Below, in pieces: positions 42,160 through 49,152 of a stretch of DNA of 64,000 bases. The DNA comes from Microlunatus lacustris (GTDB lineage: Bacteria > Actinomycetota > Actinomycetes > Propionibacteriales > Propionibacteriaceae). Position 1 is the stretch's first letter; each line of letters opens with the position of its first letter. Location: NCBI GenBank assembly GCA_039527025.1, contig BAAAJN010000004.1, forward strand, positions 310,001 to 374,000. The letters are read 5' to 3'. The notes beneath the pieces were generated by a model. That model did not search any database, was not told the DNA's origin, and worked only from the letters and a program-made list of their open reading frames with translations. Both the position numbers and the translations under genes were made by a program.

Positions 42160-42860
42160 GCACGGACCCGGCGGCCGAGCGCGACGCGCGCCGCTCGGTG
42201 GTGCGGGCCGCCCTCGGCATCGGCCTCTACGCCGGGGCGTTCGGGGCCTCGTTCGGGGCCGTGGCCACCGGATCAGGGCTCAGCGTCGGCCAGGCGATGG
42301 TGCTGAGCCTGGTGATGTTCTCCGGCGCCTCCCAGTTCGCCTTCACCGGCGTCGCGGCCGCCGGCGGGTCGGCCCTCACCGCCGTCGCTGCCGCCCTGCT
42401 GCTGGGCCTGCGCAACGCGTTCTACGGGGTGTCGCTGACCTCGGTGCTGGCCCCGCGTGGACCCGCCCGGCTGTGGACCGCGCACTTCGTCATCGACGAG
42501 ACCACGGCGATGGCGCTCAGCCAGCGGGGCGTCCGGCTGCAGCGCTACGCGTTCTGGTCCACCGGCCTCATCCTGTGCGCGCTGTGGCAGCTCGGCACGC
42601 TGGCCGGCGCCCTCGCGGGCGGGGTCGTCGACCCGGCGGACTTCGGGCTGGACGCGGCCGGACCCGCCGTCTTCCTCGCCCTGCTGTGGCCGGCCCTGGA
42701 GCGGACCGAGGCGCGCTGGGTGGCGGTGGCCGGCGCCGGCGTCGCCCTGGCCCTGGTCCCGGTGGCGCCGCAGGGTGTGCCGGTGCTGGCTGCGGCCGGC
42801 GTCGCGCTGCTGGCCGGCCTGCGTCCCGGCGGGGTCCCCCGGACGGAGGCACGGTCGTGA
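42156..42860 (+). CDS. azlC: AzlC family branched-chain amino acid exporter, large subunit
   Basis: A 234-residue polytopic membrane protein. The characteristic MVLSLVMFSGASQFAFTGVAAAGG and LLLGLRNAFYGVSL, then HFVIDETTAMAL, identify AzlC/YgaZ. With AzlD it exports branched-chain or related amino acids. It overlaps its neighbours by four bases on both sides (GTGA), so the three genes are coupled. Confidence 0.92.
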   Translation: MSTDPAAERDARRSVVRAALGIGLYAGAFGASFGAVATGSGLSVGQAMVLSLVMFSGASQFAFTGVAAAGGSALTAVAAALLLGLRNAFYGVSLTSVLAPRGPARLWTAHFVIDETTAMALSQRGVRLQRYAFWSTGLILCALWQLGTLAGALAGGVVDPADFGLDAAGPAVFLALLWPALERTEARWVAVAGAGVALALVPVAPQGVPVLAAAGVALLAGLRPGGVPRTEARS

Positions 42861-43168
42861 CCGGGCTCTGGGTCGCCCTGGTCGTCGCCGCGGTGGGCAG
42901 CTACCTGACCAAGCTGGCCGGGCTCTCGCTGCCGGAGTCGGTGCTGGCGCGGCCACGGGTGCAGCGGGTGGCTGCGTTCCTCCCGGTCGCGATGCTGGCC
43001 GCGCTCGTCGCCGTCCAGCTCGCCGACGGCGGTGGGCACTACGCCCTCGACTGGCGCGTGCTGGCGGGGGTCGCCGCCGCCGTCGTCGCCCTGCTGCTGC
43101 GTCGTGGCTTCCTCGTCGTGTTCGTGACCGCGATCGCCGTCACCGCGCTGCTGCGCCTGCTGACCTGA
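42857..43168 (+). CDS. azlD: AzlD family exporter, small subunit
   Basis: A 103-residue protein with three or four hydrophobic helices: LWVALVVAAVGSYLTKLAGL, VAAFLPVAMLAALVAVQL, VLAGVAAAVVALLL and LVVFVTAIAVTALLRLL. This is the AzlD/YgaH pattern. The GTG start overlaps the azlC stop. It converges with the TetR gene 57 bases away; that gap has only a CCAGCGCTGG palindrome. Confidence 0.9.
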   Translation: MTGLWVALVVAAVGSYLTKLAGLSLPESVLARPRVQRVAAFLPVAMLAALVAVQLADGGGHYALDWRVLAGVAAAVVALLLRRGFLVVFVTAIAVTALLRLLT

Positions 43169-43225
43169 GCCCTCCCGCGCCCTCCCGCGCCTGCCAGCGC
43201 TGGACCGCCGACGGAGCGCGTCGAC

Positions 43226-43783
43226 TCAGCCGGCCAGGCCGCGGTCCAGGGTCCGGACCAGCAGCTGCCCGGCCTCGTGCCGCAGGGGTCCGTCGGAGCG
43301 GCTGATCAGGTGCGCGCCAAACAACGAGGTCCAGACGTGGGTGACCACCCAGTCCAGCGGCAGGTCCGTGGCCAGGGAGCCGTCCTGGTGGCCCTGCACC
43401 ACGACCAGCGCGAAGGGGTCGTCCTCCTCTCCCTCGACCCAGCTGTCCGGGTCGACGAGGGCGTTGTCGGCGAAGACCAGGCCGAGCACCGGACCGAGGG
43501 ACAGCACCTCGAGGCAGAACCGTCGGAGCCGCTCCCACCCGGTCCCAGACCTCAGCTCGGCGCGCTCCACGGCCTGCCCGAACCGCGCCCGGCACTCCGC
43601 GTCGACCGCGGCGACCAGGGCCGCCCGGTCGGGGAAGTGGCGGTTGAGCGTGGTCCGGCCGACGCCCGCGGCTGCGGCCACGGCACCCAGTGACGCGGTG
43701 TTGTCCAGCGCCCAGACCTCGATGGCGGCGTCGAGGACGTCCCGGCGGGTCCGGGCAGTGCGGTCGAGAGGGGTGGACGGCAT
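43226..43783 (-). CDS. TetR family transcriptional regulator
   Basis: A 185-residue regulator. N-terminal helix-turn-helix: TRRDVLDAAIEVW, then LGAVAAAAGVGRTTLNRHFPDRAALV (about residues 32-57). The C-terminal ligand/dimer domain is not assignable. The ATG lies seven bases after a TAGGCT -10, so the mRNA is probably leaderless. The operator-like palindrome TGTCC-N6-GGACA overlaps the expected -35 region and lies between this gene and the divergent YqeB-like gene, which is the likely target together with the regulator itself. Confidence 0.9.
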   Translation of the reverse strand: MPSTPLDRTARTRRDVLDAAIEVWALDNTASLGAVAAAAGVGRTTLNRHFPDRAALVAAVDAECRARFGQAVERAELRSGTGWERLRRFCLEVLSLGPVLGLVFADNALVDPDSWVEGEEDDPFALVVVQGHQDGSLATDLPLDWVVTHVWTSLFGAHLISRSDGPLRHEAGQLLVRTLDRGLAG

Positions 43784-43790
43784 GGCGAGG

Positions 43791-43796
43791 AGCCTA
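43791..43796 (-). promoter_or_regulatory. Leaderless promoter (-10) for the TetR gene
   Basis: The minus strand reads TAGGCT, seven bases before the ATG. A TTCGGA -35-like hexamer lies 17 bases upstream, at 43819-43814. Confidence 0.6.
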
Positions 43797-43811
43797 GATC
43801 AGAACATCCCT

Positions 43812-43827
43812 TGTCCGAAACGGGACA
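43812..43827. promoter_or_regulatory. Probable TetR operator palindrome
   Basis: TGTCCGAAACGGGACA has 5-bp inverted arms separated by six bases. It covers the TetR gene's -35-like element and lies 19 bases before the YqeB-like start, a classic position for dual repression. Confidence 0.55.
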
Positions 43828-43845
43828 TTGCTGTTCCATAGTGGG

Positions 43846-44313
43846 ATGAGCATGACTGCTTCGTCGACGACCCGCATCGCGCTGTCCCGTTCGGACGCGG
43901 TGCTCCTGACCGGCGGCGGGCTGGCCGTCGGCGCCGCGCTGGGCTGGTTCCTCCCCCCGCTGCTCGGCTGGCTCACCTCGTGGCCCTGGGTGCCGATGCA
44001 GGGACCCGTGACCCTGCTCAGCCAGCTGGTCGAGGGCGTGCCCGGCTGGCTGCTGCCGGTGCTCGGCGGGCTGCTGGGCCTGCTGGCCGGGCTGGGGCTG
44101 GTGGCCACGACCACCACCATCACGGTGAGCGACCGGGAGATCGTGGTGACCGAGGGCTCGAAGCGGAGCCGGTGGGCCCGGGCGCAGGTGGGGGCCGCGG
44201 TGGTCGAGCACGGCCACCTCTCCCTGCGGGACGACCGCGACGTCGACCTGACCCGGGAGAGCGTGGACGGCGACGTCCCCGCGCTCGTCGACGCCCTCCG
44301 GCGGCACGGCTGA
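43846..44313 (+). CDS. YqeB-like membrane protein
   Basis: A 155-residue protein with two long hydrophobic segments: AVLLTGGGLAVGAALGWFLP (about 23-42) and GWLLPVLGGLLGLLAGLGLV (about 67-86). After them comes a soluble beta-rich part (ITVSDREIVVTEGSKRSRW and DDRDVDLTRESV). It resembles YqeB-type proteins of actinobacteria; the function is unknown. Two ATGs, at 43846 and 43852, are possible; I chose the first. The divergent TetR gene and shared operator suggest it is that regulator's target. Confidence 0.6.
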   Translation: MSMTASSTTRIALSRSDAVLLTGGGLAVGAALGWFLPPLLGWLTSWPWVPMQGPVTLLSQLVEGVPGWLLPVLGGLLGLLAGLGLVATTTTITVSDREIVVTEGSKRSRWARAQVGAAVVEHGHLSLRDDRDVDLTRESVDGDVPALVDALRRHG

Positions 44314-44347
44314 CCGGTCCGCACCGACCCCTGAGCGCCCAGCCGGC

Positions 44348-45418
44348 TCAGGCCAGCGGGTCGACGGCCTCACCGAGCGTGGCGACCAGCGCCGGCGGGT
44401 AGCCGGCCGCCCGCAGCGGGCCGTGCACGTCGCGCTCCAGGTCCGGCAGGTAGCCGAACAGCACGTCGGCCGGTCCGTCCAGCTCCACCGACCCCAGGGC
44501 GGCCGGCAGCAGCAGGGTGGACGCCCGATCCAGCTCGCCCGACCAGTCCCCGCTGCGCACCCGCACCGGGCGGCCGACGTTGGTCAGCACCTGCGCGGTG
44601 AGGAAGGAACGCCGGACGGGGGCGGCCGACCCTGCCGTCCACCGCTCCAGCGCGAAGTAGGGCCCGGCGCAGCAGAACAGCTGCTGCACCCCGTCGTCCA
44701 CCGCGACGGCCAGTCCCGGCGTCGGCTCGGGACGCGGCTCGAGCTTCACCTCCGCGACCAGCGCGTCGAGGTTGGACCGCCACTCCTCCTCGGGCACCTC
44801 GGAGCCGTCCTCCATGTTCCAGCGCATCGCGTGCTGCTGCACGTCGGAGGTCTGCTCGATCTCGTAGACCAGGGTGTCGGGGCCGAAGCTGTGCAGGGTC
44901 CCGGCGGGGACGTAGAACGTCTGGCCGGCCCGGACGGGCAGCCGGCGCAGCACCCGGTCGAAGTCCTGCTCCTCCAGCGCCCGTCGCAGCTCGTCGACGC
45001 CCACGCCCTCCTTCAGCCCGCACAGCGCGGTCGCCCCCGGGGCGGCGCGGAGGATGTGCCAGGCCTCGGTCTTGCCGTGCGGCTCGCCCTCGGCGTGGGC
45101 GGCCGCGTCGTCCCCGTGCAGGTGCACCGGCAGGGTGCCGGCGGCGTCGATCAGCTTGGTGAGCAGCGGGAAGCGCTCCCCGGACCAGCCCGCACCCACC
45201 AGCTCGGCCCCGTGCTGCCGGCTCAGATCGCGCAGCGACCTCCCCGCGAGCGGCCCGTCCAGCACCTCGGCGACCGAGCCGTCGACGTCGGACACCTCCC
45301 AGGTCTCCGCGACGGACCAGTCAGGCAGCCCGGCCTTGCCCAGCTCGTCGGCGATGGCGCGACCGCCGAAGACCAGCGGTCGGGCCGGGGCGGTGAGACG
45401 GAGCGGGTACCAGTCCAT
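44348..45418 (-). CDS. Class I mannose-6-phosphate isomerase-like protein
   Basis: A 356-residue cupin-fold enzyme. The zinc ligand pattern of ManA is present: VHLHGDD (H101), HGKTEAWHIL (E118) and VPAGTLHSFG (H176), with PLLTKLIDA just before. Such enzymes interconvert mannose 6-phosphate and fructose 6-phosphate, although this short, B. subtilis-like subgroup can act on other sugar phosphates. I chose the ATG at 45418 because GGAGG lies five bases upstream and the sequence begins MDWYPLRL. It is divergent from a zinc alcohol dehydrogenase gene. Confidence 0.8.
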   Translation of the reverse strand: MDWYPLRLTAPARPLVFGGRAIADELGKAGLPDWSVAETWEVSDVDGSVAEVLDGPLAGRSLRDLSRQHGAELVGAGWSGERFPLLTKLIDAAGTLPVHLHGDDAAAHAEGEPHGKTEAWHILRAAPGATALCGLKEGVGVDELRRALEEQDFDRVLRRLPVRAGQTFYVPAGTLHSFGPDTLVYEIEQTSDVQQHAMRWNMEDGSEVPEEEWRSNLDALVAEVKLEPRPEPTPGLAVAVDDGVQQLFCCAGPYFALERWTAGSAAPVRRSFLTAQVLTNVGRPVRVRSGDWSGELDRASTLLLPAALGSVELDGPADVLFGYLPDLERDVHGPLRAAGYPPALVATLGEAVDPLA

Positions 45419-45444
45419 GAGGTCCTCCGGGGCGGGGTGCGGAC

Positions 45445-45463
45445 CTGGTCGGGTACCCACCAG
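45445..45463. promoter_or_regulatory. Operator-like palindrome in a divergent promoter region
   Basis: CTGGTCGGGTACCCACCAG has outer arms CTGGT/ACCAG around the palindrome GGGTACCC, with one extra base. It lies 27 bases before the isomerase start and 92 bases before the dehydrogenase start. Confidence 0.35.
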
Positions 45464-45555
45464 ATGCCTGGGTGAACGCGCCTCCCACGGGTAGCAGGAG
45501 AGGCAGAGGTCCGGAGCCGCGCGCGGTGCGGGACCACCGATCTGAGGAGGTACGG

Positions 45556-46701
45556 ATGCAGGCGATGGTCTACCGAGGGCCCTACAAGATCCGGGTCGAG
45601 GAGAAGGACGTGCCGCGGATCGAGCACCCCAACGACGCGATCATCAAGGTGACGCTGGCGGCCATCTGCGGCTCCGACCTGCACCTCTACCACGGGCTGA
45701 TGCCGGACACCCGGGTCGGCCACACCTTCGGTCACGAGTTCATCGGCGTCGTGCACGAGGTCGGGCCGTCGGTCCAGAACCTGCAGGTCGGGGACCGGGT
45801 GATGGTGCCGTTCAACATCTACTGCGGGTCCTGCTTCTACTGCGCCCGCGGCCTCTACTCCAACTGCCACAACGTCAACCCGAACGCCACCGCGGTCGGC
45901 GGCATCTACGGCTACTCCCACACCACCGGCGGCTACGACGGCGGCCAGGCCGAGTACGTGCGGGTGCCGTTCGCCGACGTCGGCCCCGCGAAGATCCCGG
46001 AGTGGCTCTCCGACGAGGACGCCGTGCTCTGCACCGACGCCCTGGCCACGGGCTACTTCGGCGCGCAGCTGGCCGACATCGAGCAGGGTGACGTGGTCGC
46101 GGTGTTCGGCGCCGGCCCGGTCGGGCTGTACGCGGCGGCGTCGGCCTGGCTGATGGGCGCTGGTCGGGTGATCGTCATCGACCACCTCGACTACCGGCTG
46201 GAGAAGGCCCGCACCTTCGCCCACGCCGAGACGCGCAACTTCGCCGAGTTCGACGACATCGTCGTGGAGATGAAGAAGACGACCGGCTGGCTCGGCGCCG
46301 ACCGGGTGATCGACGCCGCCGGAGCGGAGGCCGACGGGAACTTCCGCCAGGTGCTCACCGGCACCAAGCTGAAGCTGCAGGGCGGCTCCCCCGTCGCGTT
46401 GAACTGGGCCATCGACAGCGTCCGCAAGGGCGGCACGGTCTCGGTCGTCGGCGCCTACGGACCGGTCCCGAACATGGTCAAGTTCGGCGACGCCCTCAAC
46501 AAGGGTCTGACGATCCGGGGGAACCAGACCCCGACCAAGCGGCAGTGGCCGCGGCTGTTCTCCCACATCCAGAACGGCTACCTGGACCCGAGCGGGATCG
46601 TCACCCACCGCATCCCGCTGGAGCACATCGCCGAGGGCTACCACATGTTCTCGGCCAAGCTCGACGGCTGCATCAAGACCCTCGTCGAGCCCGGCGCCTG
46701 A
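45556..46701 (+). CDS. Zinc-dependent alcohol dehydrogenase (formaldehyde/threonine dehydrogenase-like)
   Basis: A 381-residue medium-chain dehydrogenase. Catalytic zinc ligands: C38 (AAICGSD) and H60-E61 (GHEF). The structural zinc site C90, C93, C96, C104 is complete. The cofactor loop is VAVFGAGPVGLYAA. The central insertion GGIYGYSHTTGGYDGGQAEYVRVPFADV is typical of the glutathione-independent formaldehyde dehydrogenase-like subgroup. Substrate unknown. A strong GAGGAGG ribosome-binding site precedes the ATG. The next gene follows after 12 bases. Confidence 0.88.
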   Translation: MQAMVYRGPYKIRVEEKDVPRIEHPNDAIIKVTLAAICGSDLHLYHGLMPDTRVGHTFGHEFIGVVHEVGPSVQNLQVGDRVMVPFNIYCGSCFYCARGLYSNCHNVNPNATAVGGIYGYSHTTGGYDGGQAEYVRVPFADVGPAKIPEWLSDEDAVLCTDALATGYFGAQLADIEQGDVVAVFGAGPVGLYAAASAWLMGAGRVIVIDHLDYRLEKARTFAHAETRNFAEFDDIVVEMKKTTGWLGADRVIDAAGAEADGNFRQVLTGTKLKLQGGSPVALNWAIDSVRKGGTVSVVGAYGPVPNMVKFGDALNKGLTIRGNQTPTKRQWPRLFSHIQNGYLDPSGIVTHRIPLEHIAEGYHMFSAKLDGCIKTLVEPGA

Positions 46702-46713
46702 GGAAGGAGCACC

Positions 46714-47286
46714 ATGACCTACACCGCTGACCACCCGCCGCTGCCCGAGACCCCGGACCAGCTGCGCGCCCGCATCCCGGGCTGGGGAGCCGACCTCGAC
46801 CACGCCGACCGGCCCGCGTTCCCGCGTGAGCGCTTCGACCCCGCCGCCAGCGGGGCGCACTGGGACTTCCCGGACCGCCAGCCCGAGCACGTCCCGCGCG
46901 AGCGCTCGATCGAGCACGGCATGCTGCCGCCGGTCTTCGGCACCGCCCAGCCGCTGCACGGCGTCTCGGGCGCGGTCCGCCGCTACGCCTACCGCCGGTT
47001 CAGCGAGGGCCGCTCCGCGCACTGGCTGCTGCTGATCGGCGCCGACCGGATCGAGGCCACCGGCGCGCACCTGCGCTCCTTCGCCACCCGGCGACCCGAC
47101 AACCCGCTCACCGAGACCGGCGTGCTGAGCGAGGCCAGCCGGCACGGCTTGAGCTCCCGGGTGGGACGTCACCGGGCCGACGTCGAGCACCAGTGGCTCG
47201 ACCCGGTGGTCGTGGCCGGCCCCTGGGTCGCCGCCGGCGCGCTGGGCTGGGTCGCCCTCCGGGCGGTCCGGAAGCGGCGCAGCTGA
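46714..47286 (+). CDS. Conserved hypothetical protein coupled to the alcohol dehydrogenase
   Basis: A 190-residue protein I cannot assign to a characterised family. The N-terminal half is rich in Pro, Asp and Arg (RIPGWGADLDHADRPAFPRERFDP) and contains the motif HWDFPDRQPEHVPRERSIEHGMLPP. A central VSGAVRRYAYRRFSEGRSAHWLLLIGADRIEA and a C-terminal hydrophobic helix (VVVAGPWVAAGALGWVAL) followed by basic RKRRS point to tail anchoring in the membrane. AGGAAGGAG precedes the ATG. It is almost certainly in one transcript with the dehydrogenase, so a related role is likely. Confidence 0.6.
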   Translation: MTYTADHPPLPETPDQLRARIPGWGADLDHADRPAFPRERFDPAASGAHWDFPDRQPEHVPRERSIEHGMLPPVFGTAQPLHGVSGAVRRYAYRRFSEGRSAHWLLLIGADRIEATGAHLRSFATRRPDNPLTETGVLSEASRHGLSSRVGRHRADVEHQWLDPVVVAGPWVAAGALGWVALRAVRKRRS

Positions 47287-47362
47287 GCCCGATCACCGCG
47301 CGCTGAGCCCGACCACCGCACCCTGAGCCCGATCACCGCGCGCTGAGCCCGATCACCGCGGC
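47283..47362. repeat. Four tandem 20-base repeats at a gene end
   Basis: The unit CTGAGCCCGATCACCGCGCG is repeated four times without a gap. Differences are confined to a few positions of the second, third and fourth copies. The first copy contains the stop codon of the upstream gene. Confidence 0.85.
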
Positions 47363-47364
47363 CT

Positions 47365-47393
47365 GAGCTCGTCGAAGGGCCTTCGCCGAGCTC
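47365..47393. terminator. Strong hairpin between convergent genes
   Basis: The outer arms GAGCTCG and CGAGCTC, one mismatch, and inner arms CGAAGG and CCTTCG give a stable stem. It lies between the convergent 190-residue gene and deoC and could terminate both. Confidence 0.65.
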
Positions 47394-47422
47394 CGGCCGC
47401 GAGGAGCAGCTCGGGCGCCGGG

Positions 47423-48124
47423 TCAGTAGGCCGACGACCCCGCGGCCGGGACCTCGTCCAGCAGGGCGCGGGAGCCGGAGACCCCCAGCCGGGTGGCCCC
47501 GGCGGCCACCATCCGGCGGGCGTCGTCGAGGGTCCGGACGCCGCCGGAGGCCTTGACGTGCGCGCGGTCGCCGACCGTCTCGGCCATCAGCCGGACGGCG
47601 TGCTCGGTGGCACCGCCCGCCGGGTGGAAGCCGGTCGAGGTCTTGACGAAGTCGGCGCCTGCCTCGACGGCCGCCCGGCAGGCGCCGACGACCTCCTCGT
47701 CGGTGAGCGCTGCCGACTCGATGATCACCTTGAGCACGGTCGGGGCCGGGACCGCAGAGCGGACGGCGGCGATGTCGGCCTGGACGGCGGCGAAGTCGTG
47801 GGCCTTGGCCGCGCCGACGTCGATCACCATGTCGATCTCGTCCGCCCCGGCGGACACCGCCTGGGCCGCCTCCCCCGCCTTGATGGCTGAGGTGTGCTTG
47901 CCGCTCGGGAAGCCGGTGACGGCCGCGACCTTGAGCCCGCTGCCCTCGGGCACCGACAGCGGCAGCATCGACGGCGACACGCAGACCGAGTAGGTGCCGA
48001 GCGCGACGGCCTCGGCGACCAGTGCCTCGACGTCGGCCGTCGTGGCCTCCGGCTTGAGCAGGGTGTGGTCGATCAGCCGTGCCACGGCGGCCGGGGTGAG
48101 CTCGGGGATGCGGTTGTCGGTCAT
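47423..48124 (-). CDS. deoC: Deoxyribose-phosphate aldolase
   Basis: A 233-residue class I aldolase that splits 2-deoxyribose 5-phosphate into glyceraldehyde 3-phosphate and acetaldehyde. LIDHTLLKPEAT at the N-terminus, VLKVIIES, and the Schiff-base lysine in DFVKTSTGF are present, with VKASGGVRT. It lies 74 bases after the SorC-type regulator gene, on the same strand. DeoC may handle a product of the polyol/sugar operon upstream, or serve nucleoside salvage independently. Confidence 0.95.
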   Translation of the reverse strand: MTDNRIPELTPAAVARLIDHTLLKPEATTADVEALVAEAVALGTYSVCVSPSMLPLSVPEGSGLKVAAVTGFPSGKHTSAIKAGEAAQAVSAGADEIDMVIDVGAAKAHDFAAVQADIAAVRSAVPAPTVLKVIIESAALTDEEVVGACRAAVEAGADFVKTSTGFHPAGGATEHAVRLMAETVGDRAHVKASGGVRTLDDARRMVAAGATRLGVSGSRALLDEVPAAGSSAY

Positions 48125-48198
48125 GGTCGTGCCTTCCGTCGGTGCTGGGGTCGGGGGGTGGGCGCGAGTCCGGTAGCCATCGTCGCGCGGTGCGTGGA

Positions 48199-49152
48199 TC
48201 AGCCGGCAGCCAGGGCCCGCCGGGCGGCGTCCTCGTCGGTGACGAGCACCGAGCAGAGGCCGGCAGCCAGGGCCGCGGCGATGACGGCGGCCTTGGCCGG
48301 GCCGGCGGCGACGGCGATGGCCTGGCGCGCGCCGCGGAGGTCGTCGAGGGTGAGGCCGACCGTCCGCGACTCGATCTGGGCGTCGGCGATCTGGCCGTCG
48401 GGGGTCAGGTAGTGGCCGAGCACGTCCCCGCAGGCCCCGGCCGCCCGTAGCCGCTCGAGCTCGGCGGGGGTGACCGCCCCGCTCTGCACCAGGACCGACT
48501 CGGGGCTGAGCGCGCCGAGGGAGAACAGGAGGGCGTCGGCGGCCCGGGCGCGCGCCAGCGTCTCCCGCACCGAGGACTCCGCGTAGAGCGCGGTGCGGGT
48601 GCTGGCGTGCTCGACGATGGCGGGCAGCGGCAGCAGGGTCGCCCGGCCGTGGCCGCTGCGGGCGATGCTCAGGGCCACGTCGGCGGCCGTGGTGGGGCGC
48701 ACGGAACGGCTCACGTTGCCGTTGACCTGGACCACCTCGAGGCCGGTGGTCCAGCCGGCCGGCAGCACGGCCGCGACCTCCTGCAGGGTGTTGCCCCAGG
48801 AGACGCCGAGCGTGCGCAGTGTCCGGCCCCGGCTGCGCAGCAGGTCCGCGGCGGCCAGGGCCACGTGGGTGCTGCCGGTGACGGCGCCGCCCGGCACGGG
48901 TACGACGACGCAGTCCTGCAGCCCGAAGCGGGCCCGCAGCTCGGCCTCGAGGTCGCGGCGCCGGGCGCGGGGGTGCACCACGGTGATCTGCACGATCCCC
49001 TCGGCGCGGGCCTCCTCCAGCAGCCGGCCGACCTTCCAGCGGGTCAGGTGCAGCTCGTGCCCGATGTCCTCCTGGGTGCGGCCCTGCTCCCAGTAGCGCT
49101 GGGCGACCTCGAGCAGCAGCTGGGTCCGGTCCTGCGGCGTCGAGGCGCTCAT
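48199..49152 (-). CDS. SorC/DeoR family sugar-binding transcriptional regulator
   Basis: A 317-residue regulator. N-terminal helix-turn-helix: YWEQGRTQEDIGHELHLTRWKVGRLLEEARAEGIV (about 20-54). The large C-terminal domain is the NagB-like sugar-phosphate-binding domain of the SorC family (TLGVSWGNTLQEV; LPLPAIVEHAS; LLFSLGALSPES). Its ATG overlaps the kinase stop by four bases. A palindrome TGCTCA-GA-TGAGCA upstream of the operon is a good candidate binding site. It should sense a phosphorylated sugar made by the operon's kinase. Confidence 0.9.
   Translation of the reverse strand: MSASTPQDRTQLLLEVAQRYWEQGRTQEDIGHELHLTRWKVGRLLEEARAEGIVQITVVHPRARRRDLEAELRARFGLQDCVVVPVPGGAVTGSTHVALAAADLLRSRGRTLRTLGVSWGNTLQEVAAVLPAGWTTGLEVVQVNGNVSRSVRPTTAADVALSIARSGHGRATLLPLPAIVEHASTRTALYAESSVRETLARARAADALLFSLGALSPESVLVQSGAVTPAELERLRAAGACGDVLGHYLTPDGQIADAQIESRTVGLTLDDLRGARQAIAVAAGPAKAAVIAAALAAGLCSVLVTDEDAARRALAAG

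Noticed and set aside
47283..47362. A possible CRISPR array
   Set aside because: The units are directly adjoining with no spacers and no cas genes are nearby; it is a simple tandem repeat.
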